A stretch of DNA of 39,856 nucleotides from Desulfobulbus sp. (lineage in GTDB: Bacteria > Desulfobacterota > Desulfobulbia > Desulfobulbales > Desulfobulbaceae): NCBI GenBank assembly GCA_028684915.1, contig JAQUEZ010000040.1:1-39856 (forward strand). Direction: 5' to 3'. Below the pieces are notes generated by a model. The model saw only the letters and a program-made list of their open reading frames with translations, searched no databases and was not told the origin of the DNA. A program made the position numbers and the translations under genes. This document shows positions 17,571 through 26,325 of this stretch, piece by piece; the stretch's first letter is position 1; each line of letters begins with the position of its first letter.

Positions 17571-19381
17571 TACTTGGCCTCCTTTCGGGTGATCGCATCG
17601 AATTTACATACACAGGCGCACTGACCGCAGCCGTTGCACTGGACCTCGGCAATCTGGGCAAAACCTTTTTGTTTTTCGCGGTAGCCACGCGCCACCGCCT
17701 CTTCCGGGGTGAGCGGTGTCCAACTGATCGCCGGACAGCCCATCTGGACGCAGACGGAACAGCCGGTACAGTTGTCAAGATTGGTGAAGTACACCGGTTT
17801 TTTGCGTTTGACCTCCGAAGGCAGGAGCACGCAGGGGGCGCGACTGATGACCACCGAGGGCTCGGGAATGGCAATCTCCTCTTTGAGGACCTTACGGGTG
17901 GCCTCGACATCGTGCGGATTGACCACGGTTACCCGCTTGACGCCCAGAGCCTGACAGAGCATCTCGATATTGAGCGCAGGCGCCTCCTCACCACGGATGT
18001 TATGGCCGGATGCCGGATTTTCCTGGTGGCCGGTCATGGCGGTGGTCCGGTTATCAAGGATGATCACCGTGGCGTAGGAGTTGTTGTACACCAGGTTCAG
18101 GAGACCAGTGATACCGGAATGCATGAAGGTCGAGTCGCCAAGCACGGCCACCACCTTGCCCTCGCCCTGTTTGCCGAGCGCCTTGGACATACCGTGGGCC
18201 ATGGTGATGGAAGCACCCATGCAGACGCAGGCATCCATAGCCGAAAGCGGGGGCAAAAAACCCAGAGTGTAACAACCGATGTCGCCGGAAATGAACACAT
18301 CCTTCATCTTGGATAAGCCGAAGAACAGACCCCGGTGCGGACAACCGGCACACATGTTCGGTGGGCGCATCGGCAGTTCAAGAGGCGCAAACATCTCACC
18401 AAGGGTTTCCGGAACAATGGCCTTGCGCACGATAAAAGAGTTGAGCTCGCCCTGGTTGGGGATCAGATCCTTGCCGCGGCAGGCAATGCCCATAGCTTTG
18501 AGATGGGTCTCGATAAAGGGATCGAGTTCTTCGACCACTATCAGTTCCTCAACCGTGGCGGCAAAATCGCGAATCATCTTCTCGGGAAGCGGCCAGACCA
18601 TGCCCAGCTTGAGCACCGGTGCGTCAGGGAAGACTTCTTTTACATAGTTATAAGGCACGCCGGAGGTAATGAAACCGCGTTTGCCGGTGCCCGGTTCGAC
18701 GCGATTCTCGGCCAGGGTCTCGGCCAATTCGCGCGCGGCCTGCATCCGTTTTTCCACCGCCACCCGACGCACCCGGGCATTCCCGGGGAGCATGACCATC
18801 TTGGCCGGGGATTTTTCTATCGACGGCTCGGGGACCTCGCATTTGCTGCCCTTTGCCACCACACCCTTGACATGGGCGATACGGGTAGTGATGCGGATGA
18901 TCACCGGGGTGTCCAACTGCTCACTCAGCCGATAGGCGGTGGCCATCATCTCCTTGGCCTCGGACGGATCGGAAGGTTCCATCAACGGCAGCTTGGCGGC
19001 GTAAGCGTAGTTGCGGTTGTCCTGCTCGTTCTGGGAGCTGTGCATCTGAGGATCGTCGGCATTGAGGATCACCAGACCACCGCGCACACCAGTATAGGCG
19101 GCGGTGAACAGGGGGTCGGCGGCCACATTCATACCAACATGTTTCATGGTTGCCAGCGCTCGGGCACCGGCAAAGGAGGCACCGATAGCCACCTCAAGTC
19201 CGACCTTCTCGTTGGGGGCCCATTCGGTGTACACGCCTTCATAGCGGGACAGATTGCCCATGATCTCGGTCGACGGTGTTCCCGGATAGCCGGAAGCCAC
19301 CCGCACACCTGCCTCCCAGGCACCCAAGGCTATTGCCTCGTTGCCGGAAAGCCACAATTTGTTCTCCTTGTCAAACACCAC
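17570..19381 (-). CDS. iorA: Indolepyruvate:ferredoxin oxidoreductase, alpha subunit
   Basis: This 603-aa cytoplasmic thiamine-diphosphate enzyme has the normal IorA length. The pyrimidine-binding half carries GNEAIALGAWEAGVRVASGYPGTP. The TPP/Mg site is GDIGCYTLG then GDSTFMHSGITGLLN and LDNRTTAMTG. The C-terminal ferredoxin domain has two cluster motifs, CTGCSVCVQMGCP and CNGCGQCACVCK. It converts indole-, phenyl- and hydroxyphenylpyruvate to aryl-acetyl-CoA, CO2 and reduced ferredoxin. The GTG at 19381 was chosen because AGGAGG stands six bases before it and the family N-terminus begins there. The frame is open to 19501 but that extension is unlike IorA. It is the first gene of iorA-iorB-paaK-ACT. 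Confidence 0.95.
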   Translation of the reverse strand: MVFDKENKLWLSGNEAIALGAWEAGVRVASGYPGTPSTEIMGNLSRYEGVYTEWAPNEKVGLEVAIGASFAGARALATMKHVGMNVAADPLFTAAYTGVRGGLVILNADDPQMHSSQNEQDNRNYAYAAKLPLMEPSDPSEAKEMMATAYRLSEQLDTPVIIRITTRIAHVKGVVAKGSKCEVPEPSIEKSPAKMVMLPGNARVRRVAVEKRMQAARELAETLAENRVEPGTGKRGFITSGVPYNYVKEVFPDAPVLKLGMVWPLPEKMIRDFAATVEELIVVEELDPFIETHLKAMGIACRGKDLIPNQGELNSFIVRKAIVPETLGEMFAPLELPMRPPNMCAGCPHRGLFFGLSKMKDVFISGDIGCYTLGFLPPLSAMDACVCMGASITMAHGMSKALGKQGEGKVVAVLGDSTFMHSGITGLLNLVYNNSYATVIILDNRTTAMTGHQENPASGHNIRGEEAPALNIEMLCQALGVKRVTVVNPHDVEATRKVLKEEIAIPEPSVVISRAPCVLLPSEVKRKKPVYFTNLDNCTGCSVCVQMGCPAISWTPLTPEEAVARGYREKQKGFAQIAEVQCNGCGQCACVCKFDAITRKEAK

Positions 19382-19812
19382 GTCATTCCTCCTGTGCACG
19401 CCCAAACCGGGCGGGTCGAAATGCTGTTGCCATGCGGCTCGGGCAAGCGGACAGAGACGGACAGATACGGCGTCCTCCTGTCGGCAGCTCGCGTCACCCA
19501 ATGGAGCCGTTTCGCCTCCAGAGGCAAAAACGGCGATTTTTCATAAAAAAACGGACGGTTACTTTCTCATCTTCTTACTCGCATAGACCTGTTTGCGAGC
19601 TTAGCGAGTTTATGGTTTTCAAAATAAACAACCCCAGCGACACACCGCGCATCGTCGCTCTCCCTGAGGATGACGAACGATTTTTCGTTTTTATTTATTA
19701 ATCAAACCATTATTTTTCAGCGACCATCCTTACCTTGAATGGCGTTGGTTAGGCAAGAGCTTTTTCCCGCGCTTGCCCCTTGGCCCCACCAAGGGCAGGA
19801 GCCCACCCGGTC
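19382..19812. other. 431-bp leader region upstream of iorA
   Basis: This gap lies between the 3' end of the DUF-like gene and iorA, both on the minus strand, and should hold the ior promoter. An AT-rich block at about 19680-19725 is a possible promoter, but no clean -35/-10 pair stood out. A strong hairpin at 19507-19533 (CCGTTTCGCCTC with GAGGCAAAAACGG) would lie in the 5' leader of the ior mRNA. A smaller stem-loop (CTCGCA/TGCGAG) lies near 19577-19598. No coding region is supported. Confidence 0.4.
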
Positions 19813-21591
19813 CTATTTTGCGGTACCTGCATTTGGCTGCGCCTGGGTCTTGCGTAGGCTTAGCGACCAGTCGGCTTGCTCGTGGCTCATATTCGAGGTG
19901 GCAGTGATAACCTCGGTCGATTGCATCAGCCGGACCATCTCTTGGTTAAAGCGGGAGAGGGAGATGTTCTTGGTGGTGGCAAGAATGCCCGTGAGCCAGC
20001 CCAGAGCTTCCCCGGTTTTTGCTGACATCCGCTGGGGATAGATCACCAGGCTACCGGTGTTGGCCTTATTGATTTGCTCCGCAAGAGGCCCTCCGAGCTG
20101 GGCGGTCACCGGGCCTGCCAGGCTGTCCACCTTGGCCGTGGACTCCAGGATCTCCTTCAGGGCCTGCTTACTCGTTGCCAGGTACAGCATGGAATCGGTC
20201 AGGGTCAGCGCCGGTTGGGCATCCTTGTCCGACAACAGCGGCCAGCAGTACACGGTATGCCCGGCCACCTGCTCCTGCTCCTCCTTGATCATACCGCTCT
20301 GGGCAATCTTGGTCCGAAGGGCATCGACCACTTTTTGGGCAACCCCGGGGTCACGGACGCTAACAAAAAAGCTCATCCTTGGCGCCGGAAACAGGGCTGC
20401 ACGGACGATATCATCCAGCACCCCGCCATACTGGGGGCCAAAGGCTTTGCCCAGATCTTCAAGCGAGACACCCAGCAGATCGCGCACCGAGGCGTCGGCC
20501 TGCTGATACGCCAGATTATTTTCCGCCAATGTCTGGCTGATCAACTCCGGTCGCAGCGAGGAGGCCCAGCTGTAGGCCAGGGACTTGTCCCGCAAGAGAA
20601 AAAGGGTCGGGTTGGGATGCGTGGCCGCATCGACCGCTGACCTCACCAAGGGGCTAAGTTGCTCATAACGGTAGGTGGAACGAGCCCGGCTCTCGACACC
20701 CTGCTCTCCGGCATAGGCTAGAGAATAGATCGCGACTATCCCTTGGAGCATGGGTGCGGCTTGCTTGAACTCCAGGTTTGGAGCTTCACCAAGGAGCCTG
20801 GCCAGTTCTCCGGGGTTTACAAACAGGCGGGAATAGGTTGTCTCCTGGGGAACGGTCTGCCAATACGTCACAGCCCCAGCAAAATTCTCAGCCCCCTCGA
20901 GTTGGCGTCCGCCCTTGTCGGCGGCAAGCAGGCAACGTTTGATCGCGGCCGGGTTGTAGGCCAAAAACACCATCTTGCCCTCGGTGTAACCATAGAGGAC
21001 CTGCCCCGGCTCGATCACCACACGGGTCAATTCCAGCTCATCCACCACTTCGCGGCTGATATTGGCATTTTTCACCATACGGCTGAACAGATCCAGGGCA
21101 CCGGCAACCGTGGTCCGGGAAATAACGACCAGACTATTGCGCAGGGCATTGGCCGGATTCACCTGCAGGGCAGCGCCTTCCACAGGGAGCAGTGCCACCG
21201 CCGCATCATCGCCAAACACCGCTTTAAAAGCCGGATTGGTCATCACATCTGCCACGCTATCAAACATCCGGTCGTACTCGGCCCGATCCTGTAATGTACC
21301 ACCCATCTCCGAGATCACCGCATGCATGGTATCTTTAGCCAGGAATTTACCCAGAGCAGTAGAGGCAAAGCTGTCGCTCAACTGGCCCAGATGGAGCAGG
21401 TTGAGGGTGGCCACCGCATCCTGGGGCAGATAGTGGGCATATTCGTTGCTCTTACCGCCTCTGAGCAAGGTGAAATACACCCCAACGCCAAGGAGAAACA
21501 CGGCAAGGCCAAGAGCCACGATCTTTTTCATCGGCTTTCTCCGCTTGCGGGCCGCCTGCCGACCCGTGGATTTCATAGTGGATGTGCGCAT
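19813..21591 (-). CDS. Exported or membrane-anchored protein of unknown function
   Basis: This 592-aa protein has a very basic N-terminus (about 1-22), then one hydrophobic segment (about 24-43), with the rest predicted outside the membrane. It could be a signal anchor or an uncleaved signal. The remainder has alternating beta-strand-like stretches typical of large DUF3352-like proteins: GDDAAVALLPVEG near 124, FFVSVRDPGVAQKVVDALR near 418 and LYLATSKQALKEIL near 486. The DUF assignment is by resemblance only. Its ATG overlaps the stop of the upstream ABC-F gene by one base (TGATG), with AGGGA upstream, so the two are coupled. No catalytic motif was visible. It may be an envelope or stress protein. 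Confidence 0.65.
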   Translation of the reverse strand: MRTSTMKSTGRQAARKRRKPMKKIVALGLAVFLLGVGVYFTLLRGGKSNEYAHYLPQDAVATLNLLHLGQLSDSFASTALGKFLAKDTMHAVISEMGGTLQDRAEYDRMFDSVADVMTNPAFKAVFGDDAAVALLPVEGAALQVNPANALRNSLVVISRTTVAGALDLFSRMVKNANISREVVDELELTRVVIEPGQVLYGYTEGKMVFLAYNPAAIKRCLLAADKGGRQLEGAENFAGAVTYWQTVPQETTYSRLFVNPGELARLLGEAPNLEFKQAAPMLQGIVAIYSLAYAGEQGVESRARSTYRYEQLSPLVRSAVDAATHPNPTLFLLRDKSLAYSWASSLRPELISQTLAENNLAYQQADASVRDLLGVSLEDLGKAFGPQYGGVLDDIVRAALFPAPRMSFFVSVRDPGVAQKVVDALRTKIAQSGMIKEEQEQVAGHTVYCWPLLSDKDAQPALTLTDSMLYLATSKQALKEILESTAKVDSLAGPVTAQLGGPLAEQINKANTGSLVIYPQRMSAKTGEALGWLTGILATTKNISLSRFNQEMVRLMQSTEVITATSNMSHEQADWSLSLRKTQAQPNAGTAK

Positions 21592-23582
21592 CAGTCTTCG
21601 GTCCCTGCCATTTCCTGTTCTATAGCCTCAATGGCCTGTTGTGCCTCTTCCCACCGCTGATACGCTCGCTCCAGATGTCGCTCCACCTGGCTGTATTCCT
21701 TGCTGGTGGCACCCCACTTCTCCTGGTCGGCATAGAGGTCGGGATCGGCCATCATAGCCTCGAGTTCTTCCTTGCGGCCTTCATACTTTTCGATCTCGCG
21801 CTCGGCCTCATCACTCTTCTTTTTCCAGGGCCCCATTTTTTTATTGAGCAGTTGCCGCTCCTGGGCCCGCTGCTTGCGCTGGCTTTTCCTATCGACCGGC
21901 GCCGTGTCGGCCGCCTCTTTCATCTTGGCCGCCGTTGAGCCCGCTGTGGTTCGAGTGTCCTGGCTGGCTTGGCCCTCCATTTTTCGTCGCCACTCGAGGT
22001 AATCATCCACGTTCCCCTCATGGATGGCAGCCTTGCCATTTCTAATCTCCAGCACCTTGTTGACAAAGGAATTGACGAAGAAGCGGTTATGGGAAACGAC
22101 GATGATCGTGCCCTCGTACTGGGCCATGGCATCCTGGAGGATCTCCTGGGAACTCATGTCCAGGTGGTTGGTGGGCTCATCGAGCAGCAGCAGGTTGGCC
22201 GGCCGGACCAGCATCTTGGCCAGAGCGACCCGCGACTTCTCGCCACCGGAGAGGATCCGCACCTGTTTTTCCACCTCGTCGCCGGTGAAGAGAAAGGCGC
22301 CGAGCAGGGAGCGAACCTGGGTAATGGACATCTCCGAGGCTGTGTGATAGACCGTATCGAGGATACTGAGATCGCCAGGAAGCTCCTGGGCCTGATGCTG
22401 GCCAAAGTAGGAAAGAATGACATTGTGCCCGAGTTTGATCTCGCCCTCGGCGGACTCGACCCCGGCAATAATCTTCATCAGGGTGGTTTTACCCGCACCG
22501 TTGACACCGACCACCGCCAGCTTGTCGCCGCGCTGCAGGGAGAGATTGACCCCGTCGAACACCTTTCTCCCGTGGTAGCTCTTGCAGAGTTTATCAAGGT
22601 TCAACACATCGCGGCCGGAGGCTGCGGCCGGGGGAAAGGAAAAATGGATTGTCCGGTCGGTTTCCGAGAGTTCGAGCCGCTCCAGCTTTTCTAGCTGCTT
22701 GACTCGGCTCTGCACCTGCTTGGCCTTGGTCGATTTGGCGCGAAACCGGGTGATGAACCGCTCGCTTTGGCGAATCTGGGCCTGCTGGTTCTCAAAGGCT
22801 GACCGCTCCAATTCCATCCGCTGCGCTTTCTCCACCAGGTAATGGGAATAGTTGCCGCGAAAAACCGACATTTTGCCCAGACTCAGCTCCCAGGTGGTCG
22901 AGGTCACCCGATCAAGGAAGGAGCGGTCATGGGAGATGATCACCATGGAACCCTGGTAACCAAGAAGAAAATCCTCAAGCCAGGTGAGCGAATCCAGATC
23001 CAGATGGTTGGTGGGCTCATCCAAAAGCAGCAGCGAAGGCCGCTTAAGGAGTAACTTGGCCAACAGCAGACGCATGATCCAGCCACCGGAAAAGCTCTTC
23101 ACCTCATTCTCCAAATCATCGGGAGAAAAGCCCAAGCCAAAAAGCACCCGTTCCACCTGGGGGCGGATACGAAAAACATCACTGCCTTCAAGCTGGTGCT
23201 GCAGTTCCCCTTGGCGATTGAGCAGGGAGTCGATCTCCGGACTGTCGGCCGCCAAAAGAGCAAGCTCTTCGCTGATTGTATCCAGCTCTTCCTGCTGGGC
23301 GAGCACATCGTCAAAGGCGGATTCGGCCTCGGCAAAGAGACTACGGCTGCCAAGTTCGATACTCACCTCCTGGGGAAGGTAAGCCACGGAAAACCAGGAG
23401 GCCCGGTTGACGACCCCAGGATCGACCTCCTGTTGGCCGCACATGATTTTGAGCAGCGTCGATTTGCCCGCCCCGTTGACCCCGGCCAGACCGACCCGGT
23501 CGCCGGTGTGGATCTGTACCGAGACGTTGCGAAAGATATGTTTATTGCCGTATTGCAGGTTGAGATCGTTGATACTGAGCAT
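21591..23582 (-). CDS. ABC-F family ribosome-associated ATPase (Uup/YheS type)
   Basis: This 663-aa protein has two ABC domains and no membrane part. Domain 1 has Walker A GVNGAGKSTLL (about 35-45), signature SFSGGWIMRLLLAKLLL and Walker B LLLDEPTNHLDL. The interdomain linker (about 245-310) is charged and rich in Arg/Lys/Glu. Domain 2 has GVNGAGKTTLMKI (near 354), LSGGEKSRVALAKML and LLLLDEPTNHLDM. A C-terminal coiled coil (about 560-655) follows. ABC-F proteins act at the ribosomal E site to relieve stalling or give antibiotic protection. The C-terminal coil favours Uup/YheS rather than EttA. It is coupled by overlap to the unknown exported protein, which is unusual. The ATG at 23582 has no clear ribosome site. 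Confidence 0.92.
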   Translation of the reverse strand: MLSINDLNLQYGNKHIFRNVSVQIHTGDRVGLAGVNGAGKSTLLKIMCGQQEVDPGVVNRASWFSVAYLPQEVSIELGSRSLFAEAESAFDDVLAQQEELDTISEELALLAADSPEIDSLLNRQGELQHQLEGSDVFRIRPQVERVLFGLGFSPDDLENEVKSFSGGWIMRLLLAKLLLKRPSLLLLDEPTNHLDLDSLTWLEDFLLGYQGSMVIISHDRSFLDRVTSTTWELSLGKMSVFRGNYSHYLVEKAQRMELERSAFENQQAQIRQSERFITRFRAKSTKAKQVQSRVKQLEKLERLELSETDRTIHFSFPPAAASGRDVLNLDKLCKSYHGRKVFDGVNLSLQRGDKLAVVGVNGAGKTTLMKIIAGVESAEGEIKLGHNVILSYFGQHQAQELPGDLSILDTVYHTASEMSITQVRSLLGAFLFTGDEVEKQVRILSGGEKSRVALAKMLVRPANLLLLDEPTNHLDMSSQEILQDAMAQYEGTIIVVSHNRFFVNSFVNKVLEIRNGKAAIHEGNVDDYLEWRRKMEGQASQDTRTTAGSTAAKMKEAADTAPVDRKSQRKQRAQERQLLNKKMGPWKKKSDEAEREIEKYEGRKEELEAMMADPDLYADQEKWGATSKEYSQVERHLERAYQRWEEAQQAIEAIEQEMAGTED

Positions 23583-23639
23583 GTGAAAAAAGTATGAAGT
23601 CTCTAGCGTTATAGACGGAAGGGTTGAGAGGATGAAAGA

Positions 23640-24719
23640 CTACAGATTATTCAGTTCCTCAAGGAGCCTCACCGTCTGTCGCGGTTGGTTCGAGTCGGTT
23701 CGCAGGTTGAAGCGATCCAACAAGCCCAGCTGCTGAAGCCGATTGAGGTTTTGCGAGTGCAGGCCGCGGAAGATGGACTGATCGCGGTCATTGATCACCA
23801 CGTGCACCGACTTTCCTGCGGGTAGGCGGGCCAAGGCCCTACGGGTCTTTTGCAGCATCAGTCGGGCTTTGACCATCTCGCCGAAGGCCGGGTGATACGG
23901 TCCGGCCACCAGGGAATGCTCCAACTCCGGACCCGGTTGCAGGCCCATCCGTACCACTGTGATCCCCTGATCGTCAAACCGTTTTTTCATATACGCTGCC
24001 TGAAGCACCGCCCGCGAAAGGCTGAGCGGCCGGAATACACCCCGGTGATAAAGGCTTTCCAGACCACTGCCTTTGAGCACCAACAGTGGATACAGCCGGA
24101 CCAAATCAGGCTGAAGCGCAATCACCTGGTCCACGGTTCGCCGTAGTGAAGCAAAGCTTTGCCCGGGCAGACCCAGCATCAGTTGGATACCCAACTGAAG
24201 ACCAGCGCCTTTGATCAGGTGGGCGGCGCGAATGGTATCACCAGCGCTGTGGCCACGCCCTGCCAGCTGCAGCAGTTGATCGTCGCAAGACTGGACCCCA
24301 AGCTCAACAATGCCCACTTGGTTGGCACAGAGCAGTTGCAATCGCTGGGCATCGATATAGTCCGGCCGGGTGGAGAGGCGAATCTCCTGTACCAACCCCT
24401 TTTGCAGATAGGGTTGCACCACGGCAAGCAAAGCCTGCTGTCTTGCAAGCGGCAGCCCGGTGAAGCTGCCGCCGTAAAAGGCCACCTGCACCTGATGCCG
24501 TTTGCTGGATCGGCGGTGTTCAAGCCAGGTTTGGATGGTTTGACCCACCTCCTCGGCGCTGATCGGCGTTTCGCCCTGGCCGCTGATCTGGTGCTGGTTA
24601 CAGAAAATGCAGCAGTGGGGACAGCCCTCGTGAGGGATGAAAACAGGAATGACCAGCGGTTTGCCAGGCTCTCCTTGAGCAGCGTCTGCAAAATTGAGTT
24701 TTTTGACCCGCTCCAGCAA
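23640..24719 (-). CDS. Radical SAM protein of the Elp3-like group
   Basis: This 359-aa radical SAM enzyme has the cluster motif C-x3-C-x2-C in HEGCPHCCIFCNQ (about 30-42). FYGGSFTGLP (about 80-89) is the SAM-binding GGS-type motif, and RLSTRPDYID (about 115-124) and GVQSCDDQLL (about 141-150) are typical of the Elp3-like subfamily. No acetyltransferase domain follows, so it is not a full Elp3. The remaining 100 residues end in an uncharacterised C-terminal part. The start is a TTG at 24719 directly after the rnc stop, with GGAGG upstream; there is no in-frame ATG nearby. Coupling to rnc suggests an RNA-related role, but the substrate cannot be inferred. Confidence 0.85.
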   Translation of the reverse strand: MLERVKKLNFADAAQGEPGKPLVIPVFIPHEGCPHCCIFCNQHQISGQGETPISAEEVGQTIQTWLEHRRSSKRHQVQVAFYGGSFTGLPLARQQALLAVVQPYLQKGLVQEIRLSTRPDYIDAQRLQLLCANQVGIVELGVQSCDDQLLQLAGRGHSAGDTIRAAHLIKGAGLQLGIQLMLGLPGQSFASLRRTVDQVIALQPDLVRLYPLLVLKGSGLESLYHRGVFRPLSLSRAVLQAAYMKKRFDDQGITVVRMGLQPGPELEHSLVAGPYHPAFGEMVKARLMLQKTRRALARLPAGKSVHVVINDRDQSIFRGLHSQNLNRLQQLGLLDRFNLRTDSNQPRQTVRLLEELNNL

Positions 24720-25451
24720 TCAGGTTTCCTCCGTACGCAGTTGCTCCAGGGCTTCTCGGGCGGCCTGCTGCTCGGCCTCTTTTTTACTGGACGCCTGACC
24801 GCTTCCCAAGGAAGAGCCGCGAAAATTGACGGTTATCGAAAACATACGGGCATGGGCCGGCCCCTCTTCACTCACCAGGACATACTCCGGGCCTTCGTTA
24901 TATCGTTCCTGGAGTAATTCCTGAAGCGCACTCTTGGCATCGGCACAGACCAACCGCTCCTGATGCTGATCGATATGGGGCTCAAAAAACCGGCGGACAA
25001 AGGACAAGGCCTGGTCATAGCCGCCATCAAGAAACAGGGCGCCGACCAGGGCCTCGTAGGCGCAGGAGAGGATCGAGGATTTATCCCGACCATTGGATGC
25101 GGCCTCGCCCTTGCCCAAAAGCAGGTGTTGCCCCAGATCGATCTCCCGGGCCCGTTCTGCCAGACCATACTCGTTCACCAGAGCGGATCGGATACGGGTC
25201 AGCTTCCCCTCGCGCATCTCCGGAAAACGGATAAAAAGAATATAGCCCACCGTGAGGTCGAGCACCGCATCGCCGAGAAACTCCTGGGTCTCGTTATGGC
25301 GGCCGTCATCGAGCCGCTCAAAGGCGAAAGAACTATGAATGAGAGAGAGTTGCAGCAATCGCAGGTCGCGGAATTGATAACCGATCCGATCCTGCAACTC
25401 GTGCAACCCTTCCTCGTTATCCTGAATCAGGGCTGTCATTGTGGTTCCCAT
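24720..25451 (-). CDS. rnc: Ribonuclease III
   Basis: This 243-aa double-strand-specific endonuclease processes rRNA precursors and regulatory duplexes. The catalytic domain has the signature NETQEFLGDAVLDLTVGYI (residues 39-57, with the metal-binding Glu and Asp) and YEALVGALFLDGGYD near 116. The C-terminal dsRNA-binding domain starts at DAKSALQELLQE (about 156) and ends AEQQAAREALEQL. The ATG at 25451 has AGGGGAAAA upstream. An internal ATG at 25439 (MTALIQDNEE) is also possible. Divergent from tRNA-Cys; the gap of about 55 bases must hold both promoters. Confidence 0.96.
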   Translation of the reverse strand: MGTTMTALIQDNEEGLHELQDRIGYQFRDLRLLQLSLIHSSFAFERLDDGRHNETQEFLGDAVLDLTVGYILFIRFPEMREGKLTRIRSALVNEYGLAERAREIDLGQHLLLGKGEAASNGRDKSSILSCAYEALVGALFLDGGYDQALSFVRRFFEPHIDQHQERLVCADAKSALQELLQERYNEGPEYVLVSEEGPAHARMFSITVNFRGSSLGSGQASSKKEAEQQAAREALEQLRTEET

Positions 25452-25466
25452 GGGTCTGTTTTCCCC

Positions 25467-25494
25467 TTGTCAAAAATTAAATCTATGGTATAAA
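25467..25494 (+). promoter_or_regulatory. Sigma-70-type promoter of tRNA-Cys
   Basis: TTGTCA (25467-25472) and TATAAA (25489-25494) are separated by 16 bases and end 12 bases before the tRNA. This is a near-consensus pair with the tRNA starting just after the expected start site. Confidence 0.7.
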
Positions 25495-25506
25495 GCCGCA
25501 CATCAA

Positions 25507-25581
25507 GGCGACGTAGCCAAGAGGTAAGGCAGTGGTCTGCAAAACCATTATTCAGCGGTTCAAATCCGCTCGTCGCCTCCA
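25507..25581 (+). tRNA. tRNA-Cys (anticodon GCA)
   Basis: The acceptor stem GGCGACG pairs with CGTCGCC, followed by discriminator T and encoded CCA (25579-25581). The anticodon loop CTGCAAA sits on a GTGGT/ACCAT stem and gives anticodon GCA for Cys. The T-loop is GGTTCAAATCC. The short variable loop and the TAGCCAAGAGG D-arm are typical of tRNA-Cys. Confidence 0.96.
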
Positions 25582-25591
25582 GCAAACATAC

Positions 25592-25628
25592 AAGCGGTCA
25601 CAGAGTATACTCTGTGACCGCTTTTTTG
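25592..25628 (+). terminator. Terminator of tRNA-Cys
   Basis: A perfect long palindromic stem (GCGGTCACAGAG with CTCTGTGACCGC, 25594-25621) is followed by six T at 25622-25627. It sits 13 bases beyond the tRNA. Confidence 0.92.
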
Positions 25629-25683
25629 TTGCGTAGGGCCGTCTATATTACTTGATGAGATCCATCGGGTCAAGCAAGAGGTG

Positions 25684-25725
25684 GGAAACAAAAAAGCAGA
25701 GCCTGATGGCTCTGCTTTTTTGTTT
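25684..25725. terminator. Bidirectional terminator downstream of the PEP-CTERM gene
   Basis: GAAACAAAAAAGCAGAGCC (25684-25702) pairs perfectly with 25707-25725 around a TGAT loop. Runs of A and T flank the GC core, so it works on either strand. It ends the minus-strand PEP-CTERM gene 22 bases after its stop. Confidence 0.92.
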
Positions 25726-25746
25726 CGGTAATTCGGAAATGATGAA

Positions 25747-26325
25747 TCAGCTTCTTCTGCGCCGAGTAATGCCTGCCAGACCAACGAGCCCGGTTCCGAA
25801 GAGGAACATGGTGGCTGGTTCGGGGACGGGGTCCCCAATTTCAGTAATGTGACTAATTCTACCAATATTCACATTGTTAGCAGTAATATCAAACCCCATT
25901 TCCGTAAGACTAAAAACAGCCCAGTTCAACTCTTCAAGGTTGTGAAAAAGAAAATGGTTCTCCGTAATGGAGGTACCACCTACTCCCAATTTCAACACAT
26001 AAAACTGAGTTTCATTGCCCAAATCCCAGGCATAAACCCGACTTAAAAGAGTAGAACCATCATAAACCTGCCAGAAGGTACCATCGTCTGGATCGTTATT
26101 TTTCTCACCAAGTGTCCAACCACCACCAAATCCATTTGCGGTCAAAACTTCATTAATCCAGCCCGTTAATTCTGGATCCCCTGCATTCCCGAGATCCTCA
26201 GAAGCAAGAAGATCATCTTGAAGGCCAACGTCAGTTCCCGAATTTAGATCGATAGTCAAAGCATTTGCATTGCAAATCCAGGAGCTAATTCCTAACACCA
26301 AAAGCATTGCAATTTTCTTTAGCAT
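25747..26325 (-). CDS. PEP-CTERM sorting-signal protein
   Basis: This 192-aa exported protein has a Sec signal peptide (1-22, MLKKIAMLLVLGISSWICNANA), a beta-rich middle with many Gly, Asn and Trp, and a textbook PEP-CTERM tail: VPEPATM, then a hydrophobic FLFGTGLVGLAGI and RRRRS at the end. Exosortase recognises this tail, and such proteins go to the cell surface or extracellular polymer. The middle part has no domain I recognise. The AGAGGGAAA ribosome site before the ATG at 26325 is good. A sigma-54-type promoter lies 56 bases upstream and a bidirectional terminator 22 bases downstream, so it is a single-gene unit. No exosortase gene lies in this window. Confidence 0.92.
   Translation of the reverse strand: MLKKIAMLLVLGISSWICNANALTIDLNSGTDVGLQDDLLASEDLGNAGDPELTGWINEVLTANGFGGGWTLGEKNNDPDDGTFWQVYDGSTLLSRVYAWDLGNETQFYVLKLGVGGTSITENHFLFHNLEELNWAVFSLTEMGFDITANNVNIGRISHITEIGDPVPEPATMFLFGTGLVGLAGITRRRRS

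Noticed and set aside
19575..19652. 25-codon minus-strand frame (MRGVSLGLFI...) with GGGAG upstream, a possible leader peptide for ior
   Set aside because: It has no run of Trp, Phe or Tyr codons, and no terminator/antiterminator pair was visible behind it.
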